Shown: in pieces, positions 31,745 to 43,405 of the stretch
Numbering within the stretch: position 1 is the stretch's first letter
Layout: each line of letters opens with the position of its first letter
The notes under the pieces: generated by a model
Database searches by the model: none
What the model was told of the DNA's origin: nothing
The model's input: the letters and a program-made list of their open reading frames with translations, nothing else
Origin: Isoetes taiwanensis
Lineage: Eukaryota; Streptophyta; Lycopodiopsida; Isoetales; Isoetaceae
Assembly: GCA_021234155.1 (NCBI GenBank)
Contig: JAJEKV010000008.1
Span: forward strand, 11,090,740-11,154,739
Reading direction: 5' to 3'
DNA length: 64,000 nt
Made by a program: the position numbers and the translations under genes

Positions 31745-32290
31745 CTACATATAATTTGTTGGCATGTATCTTCAGCCATAATATACAAGCTAGAATCCTC
31801 TTCATCTACAGTCATGTCAAAGTTATCTAATCTCATAAGGTTGTTGTACACACTAGCTACAGGCTGGTCATCCAATAGTACAAATTTGAGTCCAGACCTA
31901 CCTGTTTATAGTAATGTCCTGAGACAATAACAGATTCAACTCCAAATACATTTCTCCATCCATCCACATAATCTTCAAGTAAAGTGTTCTTTGCTTCTAT
32001 GCACTTCAATACATAAAAATCTACCCCCTCCTCATGACCTTATTCTGCATTGATAGCAAAGTTATCTCCCACCTCACTCATAGAACTAGCTATGTCATAG
32101 TCTTCCTCATCATCCTCTTCTTCATGCTCATTTTTTATCTGCAAGTCCTCATTAGTAGCATCAATTGTTGCTTTATGCTCCTTCAGCTTTAGTTTAGTAT
32201 TTTCCTAACCATCAATACGAGACTTGGTGCTGTGTGAATCCCATTTAAATTGAACACAATTTTCACAGAAGCATGAGAGCAGTCTATAGG
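31745..32290 (-). pseudogene. Transposase-like C-terminal remnant, copy A
   Basis: The minus strand gives VGDNFAINAE-stop-GHEEGVDFYVLKC...VIVSGHYYKQ. This is clearly homologous to VGDNFAVN...EGVDFYILKC...VILSGLYYQF at about 13005-13200, the end of the SDGCSSQFK transposase-like gene. It faces the FCP1-like remnant, so gene order and orientation match the element at 10296-28606. Contains stops. Confidence 0.65.
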
Positions 32291-33636
32291 CTACCTTCTA
32301 GCGTTGAATTCCTTACGCTCAGTATCAAACTACTGATTACAACGAAAGGTCGTAAACCCTGAAGTCTTCGCGAATGAGTTCTCCCGAAAATGTTGTAGCT
32401 CCCCACGCTACAGCAACAGGCTGTCCAGTTGATTTAGCTCTCCACACTACAGCAACAGGCTGCAAGCATCTGGGCATAAGCCTTTGTATGATCATAATCG
32501 AATTGTAGCTGAAGCATGTGAGAAGCTGCAACACAGAGGATTCAGACAATCTCCCAGGCCAGCTTTAGGTAAAGTGCTTGGTGGTCTGAGTCGACCTCTT
32601 TATCTCTATTGTCCGTGCCAATGCGAAGGTGGTTGGCTAGATGCATATCTTATAATCCACCACAACTGGATCCGCCCACTGGTTTTCTTGCCAGAAAGCA
32701 TAGCTGGCACAGGAGGGCCATTGCGCTAATTCACTACAGATGGCCAAATCAAAGATGATGCACATCTGAAGCAAATGTTTGCCAAAGGGCATGACTAGAT
32801 GGTTTCTGTAGTCCGATGTTCATGGCCAAGCAGCTTCTGCTGGGCAGAGTTGTAAAATGTTTTCTGCCAAAGCGTCAAACTTTATTAGGTGTTCTATTTT
32901 TACAACTAGTTGAAACGTCAAAAACTTTGAACTCAAATACATTTTTGTTTGCTTGTCTTTAAGTTATGGCAGTCCACCACATTTTTTTGGAAGTGTGAAT
33001 GCGGGCACATGCTAAAGTTGCAAGGAAGTTTTCGTCAAAACCATTACAATATTTTAGCAAAACTAGAATGGTGAAGGTGATAATGCCAAAAGAAAAACTA
33101 GATTCCAAAATGAATTGGACATATAGATAAAATAAACTATTACTTTGGAATGAAAAGAAGAGAGAATCTACATAAAGAAGTTATTCTATTTAATTGTGTG
33201 ATAGATAATCTTTATTTAATGCATATGCTAAGTGGCATTTTTGTCATGTTGTAATTCTCCATAATTCAAGAAACAATCTTAAATCGGAGCCATAAATAAT
33301 GGCAAGTACATTTGAACTACTTTGCAAAGAAAGAGAAGTTAGGTGACTATGTCCATTCAAGCATAAACGTAGATGCCACAATATTAACAACCGTATAGAA
33401 GCCAGATGATCTGCTAGCACTAGATACGACTCCCTACTTTTTTCTTATGCATATAGTTGGGAGAGTGACCTTTGAGAGCAGATAATGTTACTTTGTGGAT
33501 TGTGATTCTAATAATTCTCCACGTGCATGATATGGAAGGGCCGTCGGAGGGCCGTATGGGAATGTCCTTAACTTATCTCTATGTGATGCCACATTGCATG
33601 GTGGTTTGGATCTCCAAAGATTATTCTCTCAGCGGA
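32291..33636. other. Unclassified DNA in unit A
   Basis: No domain recognised. 32395-32462 contains two copies of GCTCTCCACACTACAGCAAC-like sequence (GCTCCCCACGCTACAGCAAC). 32480-32730 has an open frame rich in Cys/Arg with no motif. 32880-33470 is AT-rich. The same sequence recurs in unit B at about 36326-37650. Confidence 0.4.
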
Positions 33637-34275
33637 TCACACTTTATATGGTAAACTTATCAGTATCAGCACTTTATATGGTAAACTTATCAGCATCAGA
33701 ATTTGACTTCCCATGACACTATAGGTTAAACTTATCAGAATCTGGGTGTTGTGGCGTTCCTTAGCATCTCTCTTTTGACAGATGTGTTGTGTAACATGAG
33801 ATGGAGACCCGAGGGAGGCATAGCAGAGCCAGAAGATGCAGTTTTGCCTCGTGAGACAAGGAACAATGTGTGGTGAAGCAATGTCAAAGAGCATGGAATA
33901 GAGAAGGACACAAAACCCGAGCTTCACTAGGTGCAAACAAGTTGCAAGGATGAGATTTGACAAAAGGGAAATGAATGGGGCCCAAGTCCCCCAACTTTTG
34001 GTGGATGCCTTGTCATTCTCAGGACATATACAGCGAGGGCCATTATGCCAACTTGGACCCCCATATACCCCTCCTATAATGTATCGCAACATTCTACCCT
34101 TACGAATACAATACCCATCCATACGCCGCTTCTTCTCTTGCGCGTGAGAACCTACTTTCTGCTTGCTTTTTACGTCCATATCTTCATTTAGCCCACTTCT
34201 CTCTCCGGCCGGAGAGATGGGGGTTTTACTTGATTTTCTAGCACGTTTTCGACGAGATTTAGACATCTCTGCCAT
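33637..34275 (-). CDS. Open frame of uncertain reality upstream of IQD, unit A
   Basis: A 212-residue frame starts MAEMSKSRRKRARKSSKTP with a basic, NLS-like N-terminus. It begins 13 bp before the duplication junction and points away from the IQD gene. Later residues are low-complexity and hydrophobic, with a repeated LISLPYKV end. In unit B the same frame is disrupted by indels. It could be the first exon of a divergent gene sharing a promoter with IQD, or chance. Confidence 0.25.
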   Translation of the reverse strand: MAEMSKSRRKRARKSSKTPISPAGERSGLNEDMDVKSKQKVGSHAQEKKRRMDGYCIRKGRMLRYIIGGVYGGPSWHNGPRCICPENDKASTKSWGTWAPFISLLSNLILATCLHLVKLGFCVLLYSMLFDIASPHIVPCLTRQNCIFWLCYASLGSPSHVTQHICQKRDAKERHNTQILISLTYSVMGSQILMLISLPYKVLILISLPYKV

Positions 34276-34758
34276 AGCTTAGCTCCATTTGACACAAAGA
34301 TGTCACTGGACCTATGGCTTGTCACAAGGGTTGACACTATACCCCCCATCCTCATGTAGTGACACCAACCAAGCCACGCACAAATGCAAGGCTTGCTGCC
34401 GCAAGAGCGGCCAAGCACCAGGATACACATGAAGCAGCAACTGCTGGCTAGTCAATCTCACCTAAAACAGAGCCCTGACCCAATCCCAGGCAGCCTGCAA
34501 AGTGAGGGCATAAAACCAGACAATGCTCCACAGTCTCACGATGAAGGCCACAACAATGGCAGAGAGGGCTCACACCCGGCCTAAACTTGACCCCTTTGGG
34601 TTTGCTAAAGCATAACTCACAAGAATGGGAGCTGATACATTTTTGTATATTTTTCATGTGAAGCATGACTGTCATATATGAAAAACTCCTAGAAAGGGTT
34701 TGGCTAGTTTTTATATGCTTGATTTTACATGAATTTTTTTGTGAGCCTTCAAAATGCC

Positions 34759-35351
34759 TTTAATGGTCCATCACGGGATAGGTCTAGTGTTAAAGCCTAA
34801 ATGTAGAGATTTTTTGAAGGCAGCTATGATAGATTTTGATATAGCAACTTGGTCTTCCATGAACTATGTTAATGTCAATGAAGTTGTTGATGGAATAGCA
34901 TCAGAACTCAAATATGACTTTGTGTTTGTGTGGGACTAGTCTCATTTCATCGAGATGCCTTTCAAGAGGCCAATTAGATGTGACAAACCATTATACATGA
35001 AACCATTGTCTAATATTTTTAGTGAATATCCATAATATGAGGGAAATTGCATAATGTTGGATGATAGTATTCAGAAAACATTTGCTTCTCCACCTTTTAG
35101 TGCCTGAGTTCAATTTGGATGTAGATGATTATGTATTGAAATAGGTCCTGCCAGTGATTGAGGATGTAGCACGTGTTGATGATTTCTCTTTCATTCTTAA
35201 GCCACATTGTAGACCAGAGCAGTACACAAAGGAGGCACTCAAGATTTTGGAAACCACTGGGAGAGGAGACAACTGGATTGGTGAAGGCCTATTGCAATGG
35301 TCAGCTGCAGTGGTTAAGGGAAACCTTTCAAAATTCAGGTTACAGGGATAG
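34759..35351 (+). pseudogene. FCP1-like HAD domain remnant, copy B
   Basis: Duplicate of copy A with additional lesions: the shared TAG, a TAA at about 35034, a deletion removing the residues before VPEF, and a TAG near 35142. Confidence 0.75.
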
Positions 35352-35764
35352 ATTTTAAGAATTGATATGATTACCATGTTAACTACAGGTTTTCAAACTT
35401 CGGGACACAGGTTTAGATGAATTCAGATCTACTTACATGTTTGCAGTGATACTTATTATAGGTTATATATGTCGATATAGTGATATAGGGTTTACAGAGG
35501 CAGATATGCCACTGATACAGTGATAGGCAGATATGCCTTACTACATTGATAGCTTGATATGTAATTCAGGCAGCTAAATGCCACAATTTTGTAAATTTCA
35601 TTCTCAATACCAAATCAGGTTATAAGTGCCTTGCATTGCTTTCCATTGATTTCATTTCTTTCCATTGTTTCTGTATATAGTCAAACTATGAACAGTATTT
35701 GAATCAATACCAAATGAATAGTATTTTACTCAATGCCAAATGAATAGTAACTTTAGGCCAAGTT

Positions 35765-36325
35765 TGGGAGGCTACATATAATTTGTTGGCATGTATCTTC
35801 AGCCATAATATACAAGCTAACATCCTCTTCATCTACAGTCATGTCAAAGTTATCTAATCTCATAAGGTTGTTGTACACACTAGCTACAGGCTGGTCATCC
35901 AATAGTACAAATTTGAGTCCAGACCTACCTGTTTATAGTAATGTCCTGAGACAATAACAGATTCAACTCCAAATACATTTCTCCATCCATCCACATAATC
36001 TTCAAGTAAAGTGTTCTTTGCTTCTATGCACTTCAATAGATAAAAATCTACCCCCTCCTCACGACCTTATTCTGCATTGATAGCAAAGTTATCTCCCACC
36101 TCACTCATAGAACTAGCTATGTCATAGTCTTCCTCATCATCCTCTTCTTCATGCTCATTTTTTATCTGCAAGTCCTCATTAGTAGCATCAATTGTTGCTT
36201 TATGCTCCTTCAGCTTTAGTTTAGTATTCTCCTAACCATCAATACGAGACTTGGTGCTGTGTGAGTCCCATTTAAATTGAACACAATTTTCACAGAAGCG
36301 AGAGCAGTCTATAGGCTACCTTCTA
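35765..36325 (-). pseudogene. Transposase-like C-terminal remnant, copy B
   Basis: Duplicate of 31745-32290 in unit B, with the same stops and a few substitutions. Confidence 0.65.
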
Positions 36326-38273
36326 GCGTTTGAATTCCTTAATCTCAGCATCAAACTACTGATTACAAGGAAAGGTTGTAAACCCTTCGCGAATGAGTTC
36401 TCTCGAAAATGTTGTAGCTCCCCACGCTACAGCAACAGGCTGTCCAGTTGATTTAGCTCTCCACACTACAGCAACAGGCTGCAAGCATCTGGGCATAAGC
36501 CTTTGTATGATCATAATCGAATTGTAGCTGAAGCATGTGAGAAGCTGCAACACAGAGGATTCGGACAGTCTCCCAGGCCAGCTTTAGGTAAAGTGCTTGG
36601 TGGTCTGAGTTGACCTCTTCATCTCTATTGCCCGTGCCGATGCGAAGGTGGTTGGCTAGATGCATATCTTATAATCCACCACAACTGGATCCGCCCACTG
36701 GTTTTCTTGCCGGCAAGCATAGCTGGCAGAGGAGGGCCATTGCGCTAATCCACTACAGATGGCCAAATCAAAGATGATGCAGATCTGAAGCAAATGTTTG
36801 CCAAAGGGCATGACTGGATGGGTTCTGTGATCCGATGTTCGTGGCCAAGCAGCTTCTGCTGGGCAGAGCTGTAAAATGTTTTCTGCTAAAGCGTCAAACT
36901 TTATTAGGTGTTCTATTTTTACAACTAGTTGAAACGTCAAAAACTTTGAACTCAAATACATTTTTGTTTGCTTGTCTTTAAGTTATGGCAGTCCACCACA
37001 TTTTTTTGGAAGTGTGAATGCAGGCACATGCTAAAGTTGCAAGGGAGTTTTTGTCAAAACCATTACAATATTTTAGCAAAACTAGAATGGTGTAGGTGAT
37101 AATGCCAAAAGAAAAACTAGATTCCAAAATGAATTGGACATATAGATAAAATAAACTATTACTTTGGAATGAAAAGAACATAAAGAAGTTATTCTATTTA
37201 ATTGTGTGATAGATAATCTTTATTTAATGCATATGCTAAGTGGCATTTTTGTCATGTTGTAATTCTCCATAATTCAAGAAACAATCTTAAATCGGAGCCA
37301 TAAATAATGGCAAGTACATTTGAACTACTTTGCAAAGAAAGAGAAGTTAGGTGACTATGTCCATTCAAGCATAAACGTAGATGCTACAATATTAACAACC
37401 GTATAGAAGCCAGATGATCTGCTGGCACTAGATACGACTCCCTACTTTTTTCTTGTGCATATAGTTGGGAGAGTGACCTTTGAGAGCAGATAATGTTACT
37501 TTGTGGATTGTGATTCTAATAATTCTCCACGTGGCATGATATGGAAGGGCCGTATGGGAATGTCCTTAACTTGAACAGCCTACAAGGCATCTTTATGTGA
37601 TGCCACATTGCATGGTGATTTGGATCTCCAAAGATTATTCTCTGAGCGGATCACACTTTATATGGTAAACTTATCAGCATCAGCATTTGACTTCCCATGA
37701 AACTATAGCTATAGGTTAAACTTATCGGAATCTGGGTGTTGTGGCGTTCCTTAGCATCTACCCTTTGACAGATGTGTTGTGTAACATGAGATGGAGACTC
37801 TGAGGGAGACATAGCAGAGCCAGAAGATGCATTTTCGCCTCGTGAGACAAGGAACAATGTGTGGTGAAGCAATGTCAAAGAGCATGGAATAGTGAAGGAG
37901 ACAAAACACGAGCTTCACTAGTTGCAGGGATGAGATTTGACAAAAGGGAAATGAATGGGGCCCAAGTCCCCCAACTTTTGGTGGATGCCTTGTCATTCTC
38001 AGGACATATACAGCGAGGGCCATTATGCCAACTTGGGCCCCCGTATACCCCTCCTATACTGTATCGCAACATTCTACCCTTACGAATACGTACCCATACG
38101 CTGCTTCTCTTGCAGGCGTGAGAACCTCTGCTCTGCTCTGCTTTTTCTGTCCATATCTTCATTTCGCCCACTTCTCTCTCCGTCGAAGAGAAATGGGGAT
38201 TCGCCCAGTTTTCTAGCACGTTCTCTGATGCCGGATTTAGACATCTCTGCCATAGCTTAGCTCCATTTTGGCC

Positions 38274-38862
38274 TTATTTATCACATCGAGCTTCAGCTCC
38301 TTTTGCCGCTCCAGCTCGTTTCTTAGCCGGTAAGTTTCTCTTCCCCTCCGCATTGCATTTCTAAGGTATTTTTCTTAGCGTGTGTGCGATTGTGAATCGG
38401 ATTTACTGGTATCCCACTCTAATTTACCGTTTAGAATGATCACATTGTTGTTTCATTGAATAGCCGTGGATGCTCTTTTGTAGATCTAAGTTTTAGCTTT
38501 GCTGTTACTAGCTCTGCCATAACTTTTGGCCCATCGTACGGGGAAATGTCACGCTCTGTATATCTATCCACTTCTGTATGATCACAGAAAAATTAAACAA
38601 CATCATCGACGTTCGTTAACTAGCTTCTTGTTGAAAGGCATAAAATATCGTTAAAGTTCCACAGCCTCAGATTAGTTAGGACTCTCCCTTTTTAGCTACT
38701 CCCTATTATATATATGTCAAGCTCTATTTCAGGTGGAATAATGTCTAAAAGCCAGTTGATTAAGTGGCTGCCGTTCCCAAGATAATATATAATTATTATG
38801 TAACTGCACTCTCACAATTTCTTTGATAGTGTCTTGCAGCAATTTGCATGTGAACCTGAGCA
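38274..38862 (+). promoter_or_regulatory. IQD 5' leader with intron
   Basis: A TTATTTATC TATA-like stretch (38274-38282) precedes a pyrimidine-rich leader. TCTTAGCCG/GTAAGTTTCTC gives a donor at 38330 and GTGTCTTGCAG/C an acceptor at 38839, defining a 510-bp leader intron before the ATG at 38863. Leader introns are common in plant IQD genes. The transcription start is inferred. Confidence 0.5.
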
Positions 38863-40854
38863 ATGGGAAAGCCTAGCAAATGGCTACGAAAATTGCTTGG
38901 TGTTAAGAAGAAGTCGTCTTCAAAGGAGTCTCCTGCAAAAAGAAGTGATGATATTCAGGTAGAAATGATGATAGAATAAGATATGTCTAAGCTAGATTGA
39001 CTTGTAAGATTAGTAACTGTCGCATTATTCAGGAAAAAAGCAGGGAAAAGCATGGTTGGTGTATCGGGGCTTCAGATAGCAGCAATCGGACTGGTGGCCT
39101 TCAACAGATACCAGCTGCACAACCGAACGAGCCGACTGCCATAGTTGAAATCAGTGAGAAGAGCCCAAATCCACATGTTGAGGTTGAAGAGACCATAGCC
39201 TCTGCTATTGAAGCTAGTCCCAACCTTGCGTGGACAACAAAAGAAAAACAGAGAGAGGAACAGGCAGCCATTAAGATTCAAACAGCTTTTCGTGCCTACC
39301 TGGTAAATTTCACTTTTTTTATTACTTAGAATTTCGTAGTTATTATATGGAAGACGCTGCCTTTTGCACCAACAAATATCATGCCAATAACCTTCATTCA
39401 AGTAGGCAGTTTCTGTTGTTAGTGGCCATGATCCTGCAACCCTTCATACCAGGTTGTTAAATTGTAATGTTTATCCAGCCAGGCATCAAGTAGAAATCGA
39501 AATAGATGTTTAAATGACGTCTCAGAAGGACTTGCTTGAGCTGATCTTATTTCAGCTGTTTCTAATTAAGAGTTGATAGAACTTATCATCATTGACTCCT
39601 AAAGGGGAGAAAAACAAGTTGCCAAAAGGAAATGTTGGAAATTTATGGTCCCCTCCTCGTCCATTGCAGGCTCAGAGGGCGTTATGTGCTCTCAAAGGCC
39701 TGGTAAGACTACAGGCATTGGTGCGAGGACATTTGACAAGAAAAGAAGCTGCAGTTGCTTTACGGACCACGTTATCCATAGTTAAAGTACAGGCTCACAT
39801 ACGCGGCTATAATGTCAGAAGATCCAAAGTTGGACAAGTTATACTGAAGCAAAGAAAAAGTAGAAGACAAAATGAAGGCGAGTTCTGGGTAAGTATCCAG
39901 TTCCTTTAGAAGAGCATCACTACTTTAGGAAGGCACTGATAAATTGTATGCAAACCAGGCTATCACAGACACAAGGAATGCTATATTCTTGAACACCACC
40001 TTTCAACATCAGGTAAGTTTCTCAGTTCCTATGATCCGATCAGATGTTTCAAAAATAAACATCACATTTTTGGTGACTTCACAATGCAGCTTTTTATTTA
40101 TGCCCCTGGTCAGTATATGTTATTCAGTAGCTCAAGACCATCAGGTTGGGCTTGGTTGGAGAGATGGACTGCATCTGAAGTTTGGGTGGCTGCTTTAAGG
40201 GCCAGTGAGATAGATGATGGTGAAAACAACGCTGGACCTACTTGGTCCTTAAAAGGAAATACAGACTTCAGTTCAGGATTCCAAGATTGGAGCACCCAGA
40301 ATGCCTTTCCAGATTTGCATGAACAGTATATTTCTCCAGTTAAGTCACATGCTTCAAATGGGTTTCATCATTATAATGGAAGTGACCATTCCCATTTATC
40401 CAAACACTCATCTCCGCACTCGCTGCAACAGAAAGGAGAAGTGAACCATCAGCTTGTGGGTTCAGATGGTGGAAGCTCAAACAATTTAGGCCATGAAAAT
40501 GGCTTTTCAAATGGGAAGCAGCTACACAAGCACATCGAACAGAATGGATTTGCCTCTTCTAAAGATAATTTTAATTATCCATCTCCCAGTTCAAAACCTT
40601 CGGTCAAGCGTGGAGCGATTAAAGCTGAAAGTGCGGAAGGTGCAATGCAGGGTACTCATGCCATACCTAGCTATATGGCAACCACACAGTCATCAAAAGC
40701 TAAAGTCCGTGTTAACAGTCCAAAGAACAAATCAGATAATGAAGAGAAAAGTCCACAGACTATGAAGAGAAGATTCTCTCTTCCTGGATCAAATGGCAGA
40801 ATACACTCGGAAACAACACGTCCCCGAAGGTTAAGTTTGCAGGCTGAAGCGTAG
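38863..40854 (+). CDS. IQD: IQ67-domain (IQD) calmodulin-binding protein, five coding exons
   Basis: Exons 38863-38958, 39033-39302, 39670-39888, 39959-40012 and 40090-40854 join without frame breaks into about 467 residues; all introns are GT-AG. The N-terminus MGKPSKWLRKLLGVKKK is typical of IQD proteins. The IQ67 core spans exons 2 and 3, with an IQ motif AAIKIQTAFRAYL split by the conserved intron, then LKGLVRLQALVRGHLTRKEA and VKVQAHIRGYNVRRS. Downstream SGWAWLERW and the C-terminal PRRLSL also fit the family. IQD proteins bind calmodulin and act as scaffolds at microtubules, plasma membrane or nucleus. It is the best-preserved gene here, with the 4-kb tandem duplication ending in its upstream region. 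The IQD subgroup cannot be assigned. Confidence 0.93.
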
Positions 40855-41620
40855 ATGCTAACCCTTGTTACCAGTAACCTGTAACCGGAATGCCACAATG
40901 CTAAGGTAGTTTAACTAAAGCATTAAATCCTAAGTAGGTTGTCAAAGTCTAAAAATGCCAATCCTAGAGAGGGGGACCGTTTTCAGACTACTTATTTTCC
41001 TTACCGTTTCAGAATGTGTGCATCTTTGTGTAGCTTTTCTTTGAACAAGATTGTACATCTGTTTTTTTTTTCTGCTGAGGACCAGTGCAGCAGGATGCAT
41101 ATAATAATGAAACTATCATATTTATTTTTATTGCTCTGTAAGGGACTGTTGTTTTTATTCGTACCGATCTTTTTTCTGTAAAACTTTAAATACAATTGTC
41201 AGGAAATATTGCTGGAGAATCACTATCGGTAAAGATGGGAAACATTTACATTCTCACACCAATCTTGTGAAAGAGTCTCGCTCGTCCACCATGTCTTCAT
41301 AAACTACAAACTAAATTGCACAGCCACCAGAGGCAACCGAGTGACAAAGCCACCGAATCCCTTTACAAGGCATCAAATTATTCCAAAATTATCATGAGAC
41401 GTAATAATGACTTTGGTTGAAATTGCGTAGTTAACATATTACCATCTATAGGACTTGCACGAATGGTTGAGTTATATTGTGGGTACTATTAGACAAGTCC
41501 TAAGAGTATTGCTAGAATTATAATGCATATTTCCTCCATTGATAGTTTGAACTAACAAGGTGCTTTTGCACTTTAGGTTGTCTGTATGGAAGCATCAAAC
41601 TTAAAGAAAGGGTGCAACAC
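40855..41620. other. IQD 3' flank
   Basis: 3' untranslated-type sequence with T-rich tract near 41060. AATAAT and ATTAAAT signals are present (about 40920, 41102). No other gene seen. Confidence 0.5.
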
Positions 41621-41626
41621 AATGCT

Positions 41627-41735
41627 TGCTTCATAAATAGGCCTAAGTACGAAACCATTCACGACTTTATCAAGTTTACATCAAACTAGTACTTCATAAA
41701 TAGGCTTAAGTACCAAACCATTCATGACTTTATTA
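41627..41735. repeat. Tandem repeat, about 69-bp unit, two copies
   Basis: CTTCATAAATAGGC(C/T)TAAGTAC-type unit repeated twice. The second copy is interrupted by the MITE at 41737-42210, and its remainder (TTTACATCAAACTAGTACT) continues at 42216. Confidence 0.8.
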
Positions 41736-41736
41736 A

Positions 41737-42210
41737 GGGAGGGTGCCCGTCAACGGGGCACTGCCCTTTCCGGGGCGGTTGAATCTGACGGCTAAGAGGA
41801 AAGGGCGGTTGAATCTGACGGCTAAGATTTGTCCGTTCAAAATTCCCGCTTTTTTACATTTTCTTTAAAGCCCCACAACTTTTTGTGTGGGAGGCGAAAT
41901 CATGGCGGACCACTTGCATTAGAATCGCATTAACGAGACCTATAAAATGTGTACTTGTTTGTCCCATTTTGAGCATGTGGTCAACATGCACCATTGAAGG
42001 GCACCTCATTCACCCCGTGGGGCAGTTAAGGGGCTCCATTTAAAGCCTTTTTATTCCCGTTTCAGGGCACCGCACCAGGCGGTTTTAGGTTCATCAGAAA
42101 GCCCTCTTTCAAGGGCATCGAATGCACCATCTTGGGCCCATTTCTGAGCTGTGGAGGACCTCCATCGTCCCATTTGTCTTCATATCTGCCCCGTAGACGG
42201 GCACCCTCCC
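41737..42210. mobile_element. 474-bp MITE flanked by TTAA
   Basis: Ends GGGAGGGTGCCCGTC and GACGGGCACCCTCCC are inverted repeats, continuing imperfectly to ACGGGGCA. TTAA flanks both sides (41733-41736 and 42211-42214). The neighbouring tandem copy supplies a related empty site (GACTTTATCAAGTTTACATC), showing that the insertion split one TTAA-like tetramer. Inside is a duplicated GGGCGGTTGAATCTGACGG unit. Non-coding. Confidence 0.75.
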
Positions 42211-42825
42211 TTAAATTTACATCAAACTAGTACTGCCTCACATTAGAAATGCAATCTCTAAAACCATGAATTAACTCAACAACCAATTGTGTGAATGGCT
42301 ATAGCGATTTTTCAATTCCATACCCACTAATATGTCTTCTATTACACACTCTTATACTTCGATGGAAAATAGAAGTCGAGACAAACTACCACATATGGAT
42401 CCTTCAAATAGAACCATAAACATCAGACTTGTCTTAAAAAGAAATCCATTTAGTTAATCGTGACCTATCAACTTGCCTTGAATTTAGATCAGGAAGGAAG
42501 ATGTGGGGGGCAGAAGAACACTTATTGCTAGTGGATGCAATTCAATCTATGGATGCAGAAAATAAGGTAAACAACTAGTTGAATCTCGCACTAAGAAGGG
42601 CAACCTTGAGAATAGGAAAAGAAAGTTTTGATCCATGCCAACTCATAGAAGTTCGTACATACAACAAAGAAGGCAACCAGAAGATAACACAATGTATAAT
42701 GGAGCAAATCCGATAGAAAATAGGGTAGGATCTCTAGTAACAAGGAATGAAGAATAAACACATCACACAATGACGAGTCTGTATCTACTCATCAATTGTC
42801 ATACTTCATGGCATGTGCCAACTCC
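42211..42825. other. No gene recognised
   Basis: Short frames only. The stretch 42480-42780 may be decayed retroelement sequence adjoining the copia fragment. Confidence 0.35.
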
Positions 42826-43405
42826 TCACCCTCCATTTATGTATGTAAAGTGCAGCTTGAAAACATTACAATCTTGCATCTTGAAGTATTCTAACATCCC
42901 TTGAATATAACTGTTCTGACTCAGCCACAGTAGCTTCTTACTTCTATTTCTCACAACATTTATTCCCAAGGACATTTTCAATTCTCCCAAGTCTGTCATC
43001 TTGAATCTACATCTCAATAGTTTTTTGCAAGTTTCAAGACAATCAATTTCATTTGCAAACATCACACAATCGTCCACATCCTATAATGCAAAAATGTTCT
43101 TCCTGTTTAAACATATACAAGTTACCATCTGCATTCAACTTTACAAATCCTTACTCAAAAAAATATTTATCCATGCATTTGTACCAAGCACGTGGTAACT
43201 GTTTCAGTCCATACATCGCCCTTTTTAACCTCCAGATTCTATCTTGTGCTTCTTCAAATCCAGCAGGAGGTTTCATATATATCTCCTCTTTAAGTTCAAC
43301 ATTTAAGAATGCTGTACTGACGTCCATGTGATGGATTTCAAGATCTAATGAGTTTGCCAATGTAAGAAACCGGTGACAATGCCTTGAAAGTAAAACATTG
43401 AACAT
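42826..43405 (-). pseudogene. Ty1/copia reverse-transcriptase fragment
   Basis: The minus strand shows LEIHHMDVSTAFLNVELKEE and YMKPPAGFEE...RLKRAMYGLKQLPRAWY, then after a frame change MDDCVMFANEI (derived from the YVDD catalytic motif) and FKMTDLGELKMSLGINV. These are consecutive copia RT motifs. The middle contains stops and a short TATAATGCAAAAATG repeat-like gap near 43085. No LTRs or integrase seen nearby. Confidence 0.85.

Larger units (their letters stand above)
30255..34285. repeat. 4.0 kb tandem duplication, unit A
   Basis: Runs from CATTTGACACAAAG to AGCTTAGCTC. Unit B (34286-38273) follows directly and is almost identical apart from small indels and substitutions. CATTT occurs at the left edge (30255), at the junction (34286) and at the right edge (38274). 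This is 5-bp microhomology consistent with a single tandem-duplication event. It contains the CACTA right end, LINE, FCP1-like and transposase-like remnants, about 1.3 kb of unclassified DNA, and the sequence just upstream of the IQD gene. Confidence 0.9.
34286..38273. repeat. 4.0 kb tandem duplication, unit B
   Basis: Second unit, 3988 bp. Differences from unit A include extra stops in its FCP1-like copy (Tyr to TAA near 35034, Gln to TAG near 35142), a short deletion near 35097, loss of GAGAGAATCTA near 37180 and small indels around 37545-37600. It ends about 55 bp before the IQD leader-exon donor. Confidence 0.9.
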
